64,000 bases of DNA from the NCBI RefSeq assembly GCF_000285275.1, contig NZ_CADO01000067.1, positions 173,728-237,727 on the forward strand, given 5' to 3'. The position numbers and the translations under genes were made by a program. This document shows positions 48,354 through 57,268 of the stretch, in pieces; the first letter of the stretch is position 1, and each line of letters begins with the position of its first letter. Origin of the DNA: Acetobacter pasteurianus subsp. pasteurianus LMG 1262 = NBRC 106471. Lineage in GTDB: Bacteria; Pseudomonadota; Alphaproteobacteria; Acetobacterales; Acetobacteraceae. The notes below the pieces were generated by a model. That model saw nothing but the letters and a program-made list of their open reading frames with translations. It did not search any database and was not told where the DNA came from.

Positions 48354-50177
48354 TTATTCCACGGTCACCGATTTAGCGAGGTTACGTGGTTGGTCCACGT
48401 CTGTGCCTTTCAGCACAGCAACCTCGTAAGCCAGCATCTGCACCGGAATGGTTTGCAGAATGGGGGCTACAAAATCGTGCACGTGCGGCAGAACCACCAT
48501 TTGTTCTGCAATGGCAGAAACACGTTCAGCACCTTTGGTATCCGTAAACACCAGCAGGCGGCCACCGCGTGCCTTGGCTTCCTGTAGGTTGGAGAGTGTT
48601 TTTTCAAACAACGCGTTGGATGGCACGGTAGCAACAATAGGCACTGTGCGATCGATAAGGGAAATGGGTCCATGCTTCATTTCACCAGCAGCATATGCTT
48701 CTGCGTGAATGTAGGAAATTTCCTTCAGCTTGAGCGCACCTTCCATGGCAACCGGGAACATGCTGCCACGACCCAGATACAGAACATCACGCGCTTCCAC
48801 CACAACTTGTGCCATAGCGCGAATGGCATCCGTCTGGTTGAACACTTCCGCAGCACGGCTGGGGAGGTCTAGCAGGGCACTAACCAGATGTTCTTCTGCC
48901 AGTGTATCCAGTTTGCCGCGGGCACGAGCCGTGGCAATGGTCAGGCACGCCAATACGGTGAGCTGAGCTGTAAAGGCCTTGGTAGATGCCACAGAAATTT
49001 CCGGGCCTGCCACTGTGCCCAGCACAACATCGCTTTCCCGCGCCATGGTGCTGTGTTCAACATTCAGCACGGAAGCGATGTGAATTGCTTTTTCACGCAG
49101 GCTGCGCAGGGCTGCCAGTGTATCTGCTGTTTCCCCAGATTGAGAAATCAACAGCCCCAAGGATCCTGCCGTGAGCGGCGGGTTGCGGTAACGCATCTCG
49201 CTGGCAACATCTATATCCACGGGCAAGCGGGCAATTTCTTCCAGCCAGTAGCGGCCAATCATCCCGGCAAAAAAGGCAGACCCACAGGCGGTAATAACGG
49301 CACGTGGCACTTCTGCCAGATCAAAAGGCAGTTCCGGCAAGATCACACGGCGAGAAGCCGGGTCCACCATGCGTTGCAAAGTCTGGCCGATCACCAACGG
49401 ATGTTCGTGCAGCTCTTTTTCCATGTAATGGCGGTAACCATCTTTGCCGATGGAGCCTGCAGCCAAAGCGGTAAGCTGGATGGTGCGTTCAACAGGTGCA
49501 CCGTCAAAATTCATGAACTCAGCACTCTTGGGGGTGATAACAACGCAGTCTCCGTCTTCCATGTAGGCAATGCGACGGGTCAGCGGTGCCAGAGCCAGTG
49601 AATCGGAGCCCAGAAACATTTCATCATCGCCAAAGCCCACAGCCAGTGGGGCACTGTGGCATGCGCCAATCATCAGCCCTTCATGGCCAGCAAAAATCAT
49701 GGCAACGGCGTATGCACCTTCTAGGCGGCGCAGCGCGCGGAGGGCGGCTTCCTTAGGTTCCAGCCCCTGTTGCAGGTGGTAGTCCACCAGCAGGGCGATG
49801 GTTTCGCTATCGGTTTCTGTTTCAAAAACCTGACCAGCAGCTTCAAGCTCACGGCGCAGGGTTTCAAAGTTTTCGATAATGCCATTGTGCACAATGGCCA
49901 CGCGCTCGGTACCATGAGGGTGCGCATTGCATGCAGTAGGGGCACCATGAGTAGCCCAGCGTGTGTGGCCAATGCCGGTGGTGCCGGGCAGCGGAGATTT
50001 TTTGAGCAGTGCCGCAAGATTATCGAGCTTGCCTGCTGCACGGCGGCGTTCAACACGCCCATCTACTAACGTGGCAATACCTGCGGAATCATAGCCCCGA
50101 TATTCCAACCGGCGCAGACCTTCAAAAACAATAGGGGTGGCATGCCTTCGGCCAACAACGCCGCAGATCCCACACAT
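48354..50177 (-). CDS. glmS: Glutamine--fructose-6-phosphate aminotransferase
   Basis: 607 residues, full length. The N-terminal glutaminase has C2 as nucleophile (MCGICGVVG) and GIGHTRWATHG. Two SIS domains follow (ACGSAFFAGMIGRYW, LLISQSGETADTLAALRSL), and the end is DQPRNLAKSVTVE. It makes glucosamine-6-phosphate for peptidoglycan and lipid A. It is directly coupled to glmU (one-base overlap). No glmS ribozyme is expected or visible, since it lies downstream of glmU. Confidence 0.98.
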   Translation of the reverse strand: MCGICGVVGRRHATPIVFEGLRRLEYRGYDSAGIATLVDGRVERRRAAGKLDNLAALLKKSPLPGTTGIGHTRWATHGAPTACNAHPHGTERVAIVHNGIIENFETLRRELEAAGQVFETETDSETIALLVDYHLQQGLEPKEAALRALRRLEGAYAVAMIFAGHEGLMIGACHSAPLAVGFGDDEMFLGSDSLALAPLTRRIAYMEDGDCVVITPKSAEFMNFDGAPVERTIQLTALAAGSIGKDGYRHYMEKELHEHPLVIGQTLQRMVDPASRRVILPELPFDLAEVPRAVITACGSAFFAGMIGRYWLEEIARLPVDIDVASEMRYRNPPLTAGSLGLLISQSGETADTLAALRSLREKAIHIASVLNVEHSTMARESDVVLGTVAGPEISVASTKAFTAQLTVLACLTIATARARGKLDTLAEEHLVSALLDLPSRAAEVFNQTDAIRAMAQVVVEARDVLYLGRGSMFPVAMEGALKLKEISYIHAEAYAAGEMKHGPISLIDRTVPIVATVPSNALFEKTLSNLQEAKARGGRLLVFTDTKGAERVSAIAEQMVVLPHVHDFVAPILQTIPVQMLAYEVAVLKGTDVDQPRNLAKSVTVE

Positions 50178-51553
50178 CAGCCGTTTTCCTTTTTTGCTTG
50201 CAGGCGCTCTTTAAAAAGCCTGCCCATTTCAGCTTTATTCACCTGCTGCGCCCGGCCAAAAGCCAAAGCCTCATCTGGCACATTTTGTGTAATGACACTG
50301 CCAGCAGCCACCAGAGTGTTGTCCCCAATACTCACGGGCGCTACGATAATGGAATCTGAACCAATAAAGGCTTTGTCTCCAATCGTGGTGGTGTGTTTGA
50401 ACACGCCATCATAATTGCAGGTAATGGTGCCTGCGCCAATGTTGGTGCGGCTGCCAATTTCGGCATTGCCCAGATATGTCAGATGGTTGGCTTTAGAACC
50501 TTCACCCAGCGTTGTGGCTTTGATCTCAACAAAGTTGCCAACCCGTGCAGAAGCGCCAATGGTGGTACCTTCCCGAATGCGCGCATAGGGGCCAATAATC
50601 GCATTGGCCTGTACTTCGCATCCTTCAAGGTGGCTGAAGGCGCGAATAACAGCACCACTTTGCACGGTTACACCCGGGCCAAAGAACACGTTGGGTTCTA
50701 TCAACACATCGGGTTCAATCTGCGTATCAGCACTTAAAAACACAGTTTCTGGCGCAACCAATGTTACACCATTTTCCATGGCCTTATTGCGGAGGCGTGT
50801 TTGTAGGGCCGCTTCTGCCTGCGCGAGTTCCGCACGGGAGTTTACGCCGCGCAGTTCATCTTCCGCGGCTTCTACCGCGCGCACCTGCACGTTATCGGCT
50901 ACGGCCAGATCCACCACGTCTGTCAGGTAATATTCGCCCTTGGCGTTATCATTGCGTACGTTATGGAGCCAACGGCGGAAATCTACGGCATCTGCACACA
51001 ATACACCGGCATTGCACAGGTCAATCGCGCGCTCTTCTGGCGTGGCGTCTGCCCATTCTACAATACGTTCCACATTGCCATCTTGGGCAACCACCCTGCC
51101 ATAACGTGCTGGATCCGCCGGGCGCATTGCCAACAATGCCAAACCTACATCCGGCTTTCGGCGCTCTTCCAACAAGCGGTTGAGCGTTTCTGCTGAAATC
51201 AGAGGGTTATCAGCATACAGAACGGCCACATCGCCATCACCAAACCAGGCTTCGGCCTGCAACGCTGCGTGAGCTGTGCCCAAGCGTTCTTGCTGCACAA
51301 CCACTGGGTAGGGGGCTGCTAATTCGGCAACCTCTTCCATATCTGGGCCGATTACAACAACCAGCCTGTCAAATACCTCCGCTGCATTGGCCAGCAGATG
51401 AGCCAGCATTGGTCGGCCACCAAGAGATTGCATGGCTTTAGGGCGGGAGGATTTCATGCGGGTGCCCAGTCCGGCGGCCAGAAGAACCGCCGTGGCAGGA
51501 CGTGGTGCGGAAATAGACGTCATAAGAGCATGCGGTAAGCCAAGCTCCGGCAT
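50177..51553 (-). CDS. glmU: Bifunctional UDP-N-acetylglucosamine pyrophosphorylase / glucosamine-1-phosphate acetyltransferase
   Basis: 458 residues. The N-terminal uridylyltransferase has LLAAGLGTRMKSSRPKAMQS. The C-terminal left-handed beta-helix hexapeptide domain includes GVTVQSGAVIRAF and KANHLTYLGNAEIG with the acetyltransferase site. It converts GlcN-1-P to UDP-GlcNAc, the step after GlmS. GGAG lies 11 bases before the first ATG; a second ATG 30 bases downstream (MTSISAP) lacks a site but gives a more typical N-terminus, so the start is uncertain. Confidence 0.97.
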   Translation of the reverse strand: MPELGLPHALMTSISAPRPATAVLLAAGLGTRMKSSRPKAMQSLGGRPMLAHLLANAAEVFDRLVVVIGPDMEEVAELAAPYPVVVQQERLGTAHAALQAEAWFGDGDVAVLYADNPLISAETLNRLLEERRKPDVGLALLAMRPADPARYGRVVAQDGNVERIVEWADATPEERAIDLCNAGVLCADAVDFRRWLHNVRNDNAKGEYYLTDVVDLAVADNVQVRAVEAAEDELRGVNSRAELAQAEAALQTRLRNKAMENGVTLVAPETVFLSADTQIEPDVLIEPNVFFGPGVTVQSGAVIRAFSHLEGCEVQANAIIGPYARIREGTTIGASARVGNFVEIKATTLGEGSKANHLTYLGNAEIGSRTNIGAGTITCNYDGVFKHTTTIGDKAFIGSDSIIVAPVSIGDNTLVAAGSVITQNVPDEALAFGRAQQVNKAEMGRLFKERLQAKKENG

Positions 51554-51635
51554 GTGTCAAACGTCTCCACACCGGAAAACAAACATGCCAATATCATAAA
51601 AGTTTTCAGATATTTACTCGGCAAGGAAAAACTGC

Positions 51636-52334
51636 ATGTCCACACCTCGTCTTGCTGTTTTTGATATGGACGGCACATTGCTTGATTCCGTGCCAGATCT
51701 GGCCGCGTGTAGCCGGGAATTGCTGGAAATCTGCCATCTTCCACCGCTGACAAATGCAGAGGTGCGCACCATGATAGGCAATGGCGTGCCTGCTCTGGTG
51801 AAACGTGTTCTGAATGCAGGGCGTGAAAAGCAGCAGGCCATAACTGCGCAGCCTTATGCCTTACCGTTTACGGAGGCCGAAGCTGTGCAAACGTTTATGG
51901 AGCTTTACACGCCACGAGCTACGCAGCTTTCACGTCTATTTCCCGGCACACAGCAGGCATTGGAACAGTTGAAAGATGCTGGATGGTTGCTGGCTGTATG
52001 TACCAACAAGCCGGAGGTAGCCGCCCGGCGTATTTTGGATGATTTTGGCCTGACATCACTTTTTGCGGCAATAGGCGGAGGTGACAGTTTTGCAGCCCAC
52101 AAACCAGATCCTGCGCATTTATTGGGGACAATCAAACAAGCGAGCGGGAAAGTTTCGCGCAGCGTGATGATTGGGGATATGCCGCCAGATTATGGGGCCG
52201 CTACAGGAGCCGGCGTGAAGTTTGTGTTTGCTGCATGGGGTTATGGTTCTGGCGCATTGGCGGCACAGGCAGATGGCCAGGTAGCTAGCATGGCGGACAT
52301 TCCTTCCGCACTGCATGCGTTGCTGCCCGCCTGA
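51636..52334 (+). CDS. gph: HAD-family phosphatase, phosphoglycolate phosphatase-like
   Basis: 232 residues of the Gph subfamily. Nucleophile and acid aspartates D10 and D12 in FDMDGTLLDS, motif II in AVCTNKP, motif III lysine in AAHKPDPAHL, motif IV in MIGDMPPDY. Likely hydrolyses 2-phosphoglycolate or a similar small sugar phosphate. It is divergent from glmU across 82 bases and convergent with the NTP transferase gene, 13 bases apart. Confidence 0.88.
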   Translation: MSTPRLAVFDMDGTLLDSVPDLAACSRELLEICHLPPLTNAEVRTMIGNGVPALVKRVLNAGREKQQAITAQPYALPFTEAEAVQTFMELYTPRATQLSRLFPGTQQALEQLKDAGWLLAVCTNKPEVAARRILDDFGLTSLFAAIGGGDSFAAHKPDPAHLLGTIKQASGKVSRSVMIGDMPPDYGAATGAGVKFVFAAWGYGSGALAAQADGQVASMADIPSALHALLPA

Positions 52335-52347
52335 ATCTGAAGAAAGG

Positions 52348-53154
52348 TTATTTCTGTAGTGGTTTTGAAAAAGAACAAGCGGGAAGGGTAGATGCAAGTT
52401 CCTCTGCCAACACAACATCGGCAGGTTTATCTACATCCACAGCAGCGCGGCCATCAGAAAGCGGAACAAGTTCTGCTTTCGCGCTGGTGAGGCGATAGAT
52501 GCGTTGATACAGCGCGCGGCGTGTCAGCCTGCCACATAGGGCGCGGAGCAAAATACTTGGCCCTAAAAGCCATGCAACACGCAAAGGGTGCTTGCGGTTT
52601 TTCTCTACATGCCGCCACAGGTCTGCCACGCGGGCAGAAACAGAAGTGCGGAATAAAAACAGATTGCAGCCAGAAAAAGCCAGATCAGCCAGCCGGATAT
52701 AGGTGCGCTGCGTATTGGGCACATCCCGCTTTACAGTTGTTTCTGCCGCAACGGCCACAGCAAGATCGGCTTGTGGGTGGCTCTGGCTGAGCAGTTCCTG
52801 CACCCAGCTTGGCTGGAGTAGGGCATTATCTGCGGTGGTCACCAACAAAGGTGTGCCATAGCGCGCAAGGCCAGCCAGCACGCTTGCGCTAGGGCCTTCA
52901 GGGCGCGCAGGAATAACGTCTATGCCTGCGGGAATGATGGAAGCGATAATTTGCGGGTTTTCAATGCACACAGCAATGCGGGTGACCTGAGGCACCTGTT
53001 GGAGTGCATCAATCACCCTTAAAAGCATAGGTACCCCGCCAATAGGCAGAAGCGCTTTGTGAGAAACGCCTCCGGCCAATGCAACGGGATCTGGCTTGCC
53101 GGGGCGGGAACCGGCCAGAATAAAGGCTGTAATGCCTTGGGAGGAAGCGGTCAT
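52348..53154 (-). CDS. MobA-like NTP transferase, candidate headgroup cytidylyltransferase
   Basis: 268 residues of GT-A nucleotidyltransferase fold. The nucleotide loop is ILAGSRPG (12-19) with conserved K33 in SHKALLPIGG, followed by a metal-binding aspartate in VTTADNALL and by DVDKPADV at the end. It is the last gene of a chain with ATGA overlaps (metallophosphoesterase-lptF-lptG-hydroxylase-this gene), so it belongs to the lipid island rather than to molybdenum cofactor synthesis. Caulobacter's CpgD, which activates phosphoglycerate with CTP for an anionic sphingolipid, is a nucleotidyltransferase of a similar kind; the parallel here is inference. Confidence 0.75.
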   Translation of the reverse strand: MTASSQGITAFILAGSRPGKPDPVALAGGVSHKALLPIGGVPMLLRVIDALQQVPQVTRIAVCIENPQIIASIIPAGIDVIPARPEGPSASVLAGLARYGTPLLVTTADNALLQPSWVQELLSQSHPQADLAVAVAAETTVKRDVPNTQRTYIRLADLAFSGCNLFLFRTSVSARVADLWRHVEKNRKHPLRVAWLLGPSILLRALCGRLTRRALYQRIYRLTSAKAELVPLSDGRAAVDVDKPADVVLAEELASTLPACSFSKPLQK

Positions 53155-53939
53155 GCCGCTTTCCTGTTCTCCGCCGCCGGGCGTGCACCATCGGGGCGGT
53201 CACGCGGAGGGGCACCAGTCAGATCCATCACCCACGGATACTGTTGGGCTTCCTTAACATCGTAACCTAGGTTGAATACCGTGGGGCTACGGGGGCGAGC
53301 TTTGGCATCCAGATAATATGAGCCAAATATCCGGTCCACGACAAAGCTGGTAATGCCAAAGTTCCCATCTTCATCATGGAAGTGGTGCAGTACATGGCGC
53401 GCTTTCATACGCTGGATCCAACTTGAGCGCGGCTTGTAGTTGAGGTGTTGGATGCAGTGGAAGAATTCGTAAATGCAGGTAATGGCAACGCCCGTACCAA
53501 ACGCTGTGGCCGCAGCCCCAATGCCACCAATAAGATACCCAATGGGGATGGTTACCGCTCCAATGGTTGGCAGTGTTGTCACTGGTGCACCAAACAGAAC
53601 ATCCAGCAAATGCGGGTCCTGATGATGGTCAAAATGGATGCGCTTCCACAATGCAGCCGTCCATTTCATTTTATACAGAATACGGCCATGCAGTACATAA
53701 CGGTGCAGCAGGTACCATACCACGGGGTACACGATAACAACTGCTACCAGAGAAACCAGCGTTGGCCACCAGCCAGCAAAAAAGTACGCAGCTAGTGCAG
53801 CAGAAGCAATAACCAGCGCAAAATAGAGCAGGATGGTTGGGTAGGTAAGATATGCCACCCAAAGCTGCCTGAGGTTCATTTTCCCCAGATCAAAGCTGCG
53901 CCCGGTTTTAAGCGACGAGTTATTTAGCGTTCCGCTCAT
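53151..53939 (-). CDS. Fatty acid hydroxylase / sterol desaturase superfamily protein
   Basis: 262 residues with membrane helices at about 35-55, 60-78 and 125-160. Di-iron histidine clusters: H79 and H84 (LLHRYVLH), H102, H105, H106 and H110 (HFDHHQDPH), H161 and H165, and H182, H185, H186 and H188 (RHVLHHFHD). In this neighbourhood the likely substrate is a ceramide acyl chain or sphinganine. Acetic acid bacteria are known to make dihydroceramide with a 2-hydroxy acyl chain, which fits. Overlaps of 4 bases on both sides. Confidence 0.88.
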   Translation of the reverse strand: MSGTLNNSSLKTGRSFDLGKMNLRQLWVAYLTYPTILLYFALVIASAALAAYFFAGWWPTLVSLVAVVIVYPVVWYLLHRYVLHGRILYKMKWTAALWKRIHFDHHQDPHLLDVLFGAPVTTLPTIGAVTIPIGYLIGGIGAAATAFGTGVAITCIYEFFHCIQHLNYKPRSSWIQRMKARHVLHHFHDEDGNFGITSFVVDRIFGSYYLDAKARPRSPTVFNLGYDVKEAQQYPWVMDLTGAPPRDRPDGARPAAENRKAA

Positions 53940-55030
53940 CGTGTTTCATTCCTCAGGAGCACAGTAATGGCCCCCAGTGTGAAAATAATCAGTGCGGGTA
54001 TGGTAGCAATTGCCGGTGGTAGCAACCCCGCATTTCCCATTGCGCGTAGCATACCCTGCACAATAATAAACAACAGCCCGCTGCCCAAGCACCATACCGG
54101 CACCCAGCTGCGCGTTCCTGTCCGTGGAGGGATATAGATTGTGGGCAGTGCAATCAACAAAAGAACAAGCAAGGATGCCGGACGCAAAAAGCGTTCAAGC
54201 AGCCCAGCCTCCAGAAAACCGGGGCTGGTATGGGATGGCAGGCGCCCACGTAACATGCCCAGAATGGTGGTGGAAGAAAGCGGCGGATTTTCGGCAGACA
54301 GTCGAATAAACTCCCACGGATGCAGGCTTGTATCCCAGCCCATGTCCTGAACAGAAGGCAGGCGTGTGGTTTTTTCGCCCTCCACGGTAATGCTATCAAC
54401 ATTGTGCAGGAGCCAGCCACGCGTATGCGTGTAATCAGCAGATTTGGCGTGAAGAATCTGCTGTAGCCGCCCGCTGGCATCACGGATGTAGATATCCACC
54501 TTGGTCAGCATATTGCCGCCATCAGATGTATAACCAATGTGGGCAATACGGTTGCCATCATGAAACCAGAAGGCGTGCCCGTTTTCTGGATGCGGGTCTG
54601 TGCGGTTCCACCATGCGGCCAAGGCCTGTTCAGACCGAGGGGTGACCTGATCATCCAGCACAACACCGGCAAAGCCAATAACGAGCGTAGCTGGGATAAG
54701 GTATTTATACAGGCCAAAGGTAGAAAGGCCGCAGGCGCGCAGGATGGCAATCTCGCTGGCCAATGTCATCTGGGTGAGCATAAGCAGCGCACCAATCAGC
54801 ACACTTAATGGAAGCGCACCTGCCAACAGAAAAGGCGCGCGCATGGCTGCAAAACTCAGAATACCCTGTATGCCCAAGTGCCGCTGTAAAATAGGGGTGG
54901 TTTGTTCAAGCAGAGCCAGAATTTCAAGAAGCCCGACAAGAACGGCACCACAAAAAATCACGCGTGTGAGCAACGCCATGGAAAGATAGCGGAGAAGAAC
55001 GTGGCGGGGCATGCTTGAAGATTGGCTCAT
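53936..55030 (-). CDS. LptG-like YjgP/YjgQ-family permease
   Basis: 364 residues: three N-terminal membrane helices (about 12-38, 58-85 and 97-118), a periplasmic beta-jellyroll domain, and three C-terminal helices ending VLLRNET. This is the LptF/LptG architecture of the lipopolysaccharide exporter. The PRTGTRSWVPVWCLGSGLLF segment lies in the last third. It overlaps lptF and the hydroxylase gene by 4 bases each. It may be the essential LPS permease or a copy adapted to sphingolipid; the window alone cannot decide. Confidence 0.85.
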   Translation of the reverse strand: MSQSSSMPRHVLLRYLSMALLTRVIFCGAVLVGLLEILALLEQTTPILQRHLGIQGILSFAAMRAPFLLAGALPLSVLIGALLMLTQMTLASEIAILRACGLSTFGLYKYLIPATLVIGFAGVVLDDQVTPRSEQALAAWWNRTDPHPENGHAFWFHDGNRIAHIGYTSDGGNMLTKVDIYIRDASGRLQQILHAKSADYTHTRGWLLHNVDSITVEGEKTTRLPSVQDMGWDTSLHPWEFIRLSAENPPLSSTTILGMLRGRLPSHTSPGFLEAGLLERFLRPASLLVLLLIALPTIYIPPRTGTRSWVPVWCLGSGLLFIIVQGMLRAMGNAGLLPPAIATIPALIIFTLGAITVLLRNETR

Positions 55031-56226
55031 GGCAGGGCTTTTTGGGCAGATGAGCGGGAACGCCAGGCTTTTAACACCTGAAAGCTGCCAGACTTATAAA
55101 GCAGCAGGAGCGTGCAGCCGACAATAAAGATCAAAGCAGGCCCCCAGATAAGCAGGAGTGATGCCTTTTTTGTAGCAACCATGCTGTGGCCAAACTGGAT
55201 GATGTGGTCAAACCCAACCATAATAATAAAGGCCAGAGGCAGACCGGCATTGTTGCGTTGGCGCTTGCGCATGAGTGCCAGAGAAGCCGCCAGCAGTGGA
55301 ATAAAAGGCACAGTCAGGCTGCGCGCCATACGAAAATGCACTTCAGAGCGCATATGTGGCCGGGAAATGGAAGGATCATGCCGGATCAGGCGGCCAACCA
55401 GTTCGGGAGATGTCAGTTCTCGCTCATCCTCGCCGCGGGTACGGAATGGGGAGATGTGAGAGGCATGCGTCAGGTAGCGTGTTGAATGATCAAATGTGAC
55501 CAGACTAGGCACGCCATCCCCTTTATCCGTGACAATCACACCATTGGTCAGATCAATCTCAACGGTTTCCCCATCTGAACCGATGCGGATATGCCCATTG
55601 CGCGCTGTAATATCGCGTTCCTGCTGTTCAGACAGGTCTCTGATAAAAACGTTCTCCAGATCAGAACCGCTTTGGGAGACCTTGTCCGCAACAATGGTGA
55701 GTTGGGACGAAGGGCTGGCAAACATGCGGGGCTGTAAACGCGGTGCCCAGCCCGTATGGCTGGCAATATAAAAGGTTGAACGGAAATCATACCGCGCGTG
55801 AGGCTGAATAAAGCCATAAAGCAGGAAGGAAAGAACACCTAAAATAACGCCCAACTGGATATAGGGGCGTGTGATCCGCAGCAGTGAAAGACCACTGCTG
55901 TTAATGGCATCAATTTCTTCATTCTGGCTCATGCGGCGGATGACGGTAAATACCGCCACGCATAGTGCTGCGGGAATAGCCAAGCCAAGATAATGGGGCA
56001 GCAAGGCCGCCAGCAGGCCAATGAATATGCCAATGTGGTTGTTGCCCGCAGCCAGCAGATTGAACAGCACCAAAAGGCGTTCAAGTATCAGGGCAATCAT
56101 CACAACAGACAGTGCTACCAAAAAAGGCGGCATAACCTGAGCAATCAGGTAGCGGTCTAATGTGCCGGGGCGAAGCGAAGCAACAATCCGGCGCAGGAAA
56201 GGCACATTGAGCATGCGGGCTGTCAT
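55027..56226 (-). CDS. LptF-like YjgP/YjgQ-family permease
   Basis: 399 residues from the ATG at 56226, whose ATGA overlaps the stop of the metallophosphoesterase gene; a longer start would run 36 bases into that gene. It shows the LptF pattern RYLIAQVMPPFLVALSVVMI in helix 1, SQNEEIDAINSSGLSLLRI in the coupling-helix region, then a jellyroll domain and three C-terminal helices. It forms an operon pair with the LptG-like gene. The LptB ATPase is not encoded in this window. Confidence 0.85.
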   Translation of the reverse strand: MTARMLNVPFLRRIVASLRPGTLDRYLIAQVMPPFLVALSVVMIALILERLLVLFNLLAAGNNHIGIFIGLLAALLPHYLGLAIPAALCVAVFTVIRRMSQNEEIDAINSSGLSLLRITRPYIQLGVILGVLSFLLYGFIQPHARYDFRSTFYIASHTGWAPRLQPRMFASPSSQLTIVADKVSQSGSDLENVFIRDLSEQQERDITARNGHIRIGSDGETVEIDLTNGVIVTDKGDGVPSLVTFDHSTRYLTHASHISPFRTRGEDERELTSPELVGRLIRHDPSISRPHMRSEVHFRMARSLTVPFIPLLAASLALMRKRQRNNAGLPLAFIIMVGFDHIIQFGHSMVATKKASLLLIWGPALIFIVGCTLLLLYKSGSFQVLKAWRSRSSAQKALP

Positions 56227-57137
56227 AGCGAGGTTGCGGGCAAAAAGCGATGCGCACGGCACACACGCCTCATCTGGCTGTCTTGCAAGCTTCCATCAGG
56301 CATTAAACTGCGGTGCTGAATGGTGATTTGCCAGATGTCGGGCTGCTTGTGCACGGAAATGGCATTCCACCCTGCACTTTTTTCCGGTTCATCCGCAATA
56401 TGGGAAGCGGAGGTGCTGCTGACAGCCAGAATATCTGTGCCTGGAATAGGAGTGATTTGCGCACGATGAGAATGCCCGTAAAGCACAAGTTCAGCACCTT
56501 CTGCACGCAATACATCTTGAAACGCCTGAAAGTCATCCAGCCCTTTGCGGCGGCTGACAATACCTGGCGCCGGAGGGTGATGGAGTAACACAATCCGGCA
56601 TAAACCCATAGCGCGCGTGCGGCGCAATAGATCCGCCAAAAGCACAAGCTGAGCTTGCCCTGCCTTGCCAGATGCCAGAAAAGGCAGGGTAGGAATGGCT
56701 GTGTTTATTCCAATAAGGGCCACATGATCTTTGACTAGTAGCGAAGGGGCTGCTGGTTCAGATTGTGTGCGGTTATGTAGCCATTCGGCCCAGAGTGCCT
56801 GTTTGACAGCACTGTTCTCTTTTATCAGCGCATCATGATTGCCCGGAATAAGCAGTGCAGGGGGCAAATCCTGCTGTAAAAGCCACTGCCGTGCGTTCTG
56901 AAATTCCTTGAGCAGGCCCAGATTGGTCAGATCCCCCGTCAGAGCAACCATATCCGGGTGAAAATGGCGGATATCCTGCATGACAGCCTGCAAAGCTGGT
57001 AATTTATGCAGATGTCTGCGCCGCAGTTGCCATGACAACAAACTGAGAATGCGCTTGAAGCGGATTTCCTTCAAAGAAGGCAAGCCGACAAGTGGCAGAT
57101 GTGGGTCAGACAGGTGGGCGATATGAACGCAGGACAA
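56223..57137 (-). CDS. Calcineurin-like metallophosphoesterase
   Basis: About 304 residues. Metal motifs: AHLSDPHLP, TGDLTNLG, IPGNHDALI, VLLHHPP and YGHSHRAQI in the expected order. The start is uncertain. A TTG at 57137 just before the first motif has GGAG upstream; in-frame TTG/GTG codons as far as 57185 are possible but would add a leader unlike the family. It is the first gene of the chain leading through lptF, lptG, the hydroxylase and the NTP transferase. A lipid-phosphate or nucleotide-lipid substrate is possible but unproven. Confidence 0.85.
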   Translation of the reverse strand: MSCVHIAHLSDPHLPLVGLPSLKEIRFKRILSLLSWQLRRRHLHKLPALQAVMQDIRHFHPDMVALTGDLTNLGLLKEFQNARQWLLQQDLPPALLIPGNHDALIKENSAVKQALWAEWLHNRTQSEPAAPSLLVKDHVALIGINTAIPTLPFLASGKAGQAQLVLLADLLRRTRAMGLCRIVLLHHPPAPGIVSRRKGLDDFQAFQDVLRAEGAELVLYGHSHRAQITPIPGTDILAVSSTSASHIADEPEKSAGWNAISVHKQPDIWQITIQHRSLMPDGSLQDSQMRRVCRAHRFLPATSL

Positions 57138-57268
57138 GAAAAACACATCTCCGATGACGGGGTATGGCCCCACGGCATGTGACAAGAGCCATAACAGCCT
57201 TTATACCATCGCCCGTAGCCGGGGCAAAAGGCGCTGGCGTTTTTGTTTGTTTATAGCAAGAGTGCTGA

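Noticed and set aside
50150..50200. glmS ribozyme
   Set aside because: glmS starts within one base of the glmU stop, leaving no leader in which a ribozyme could lie.
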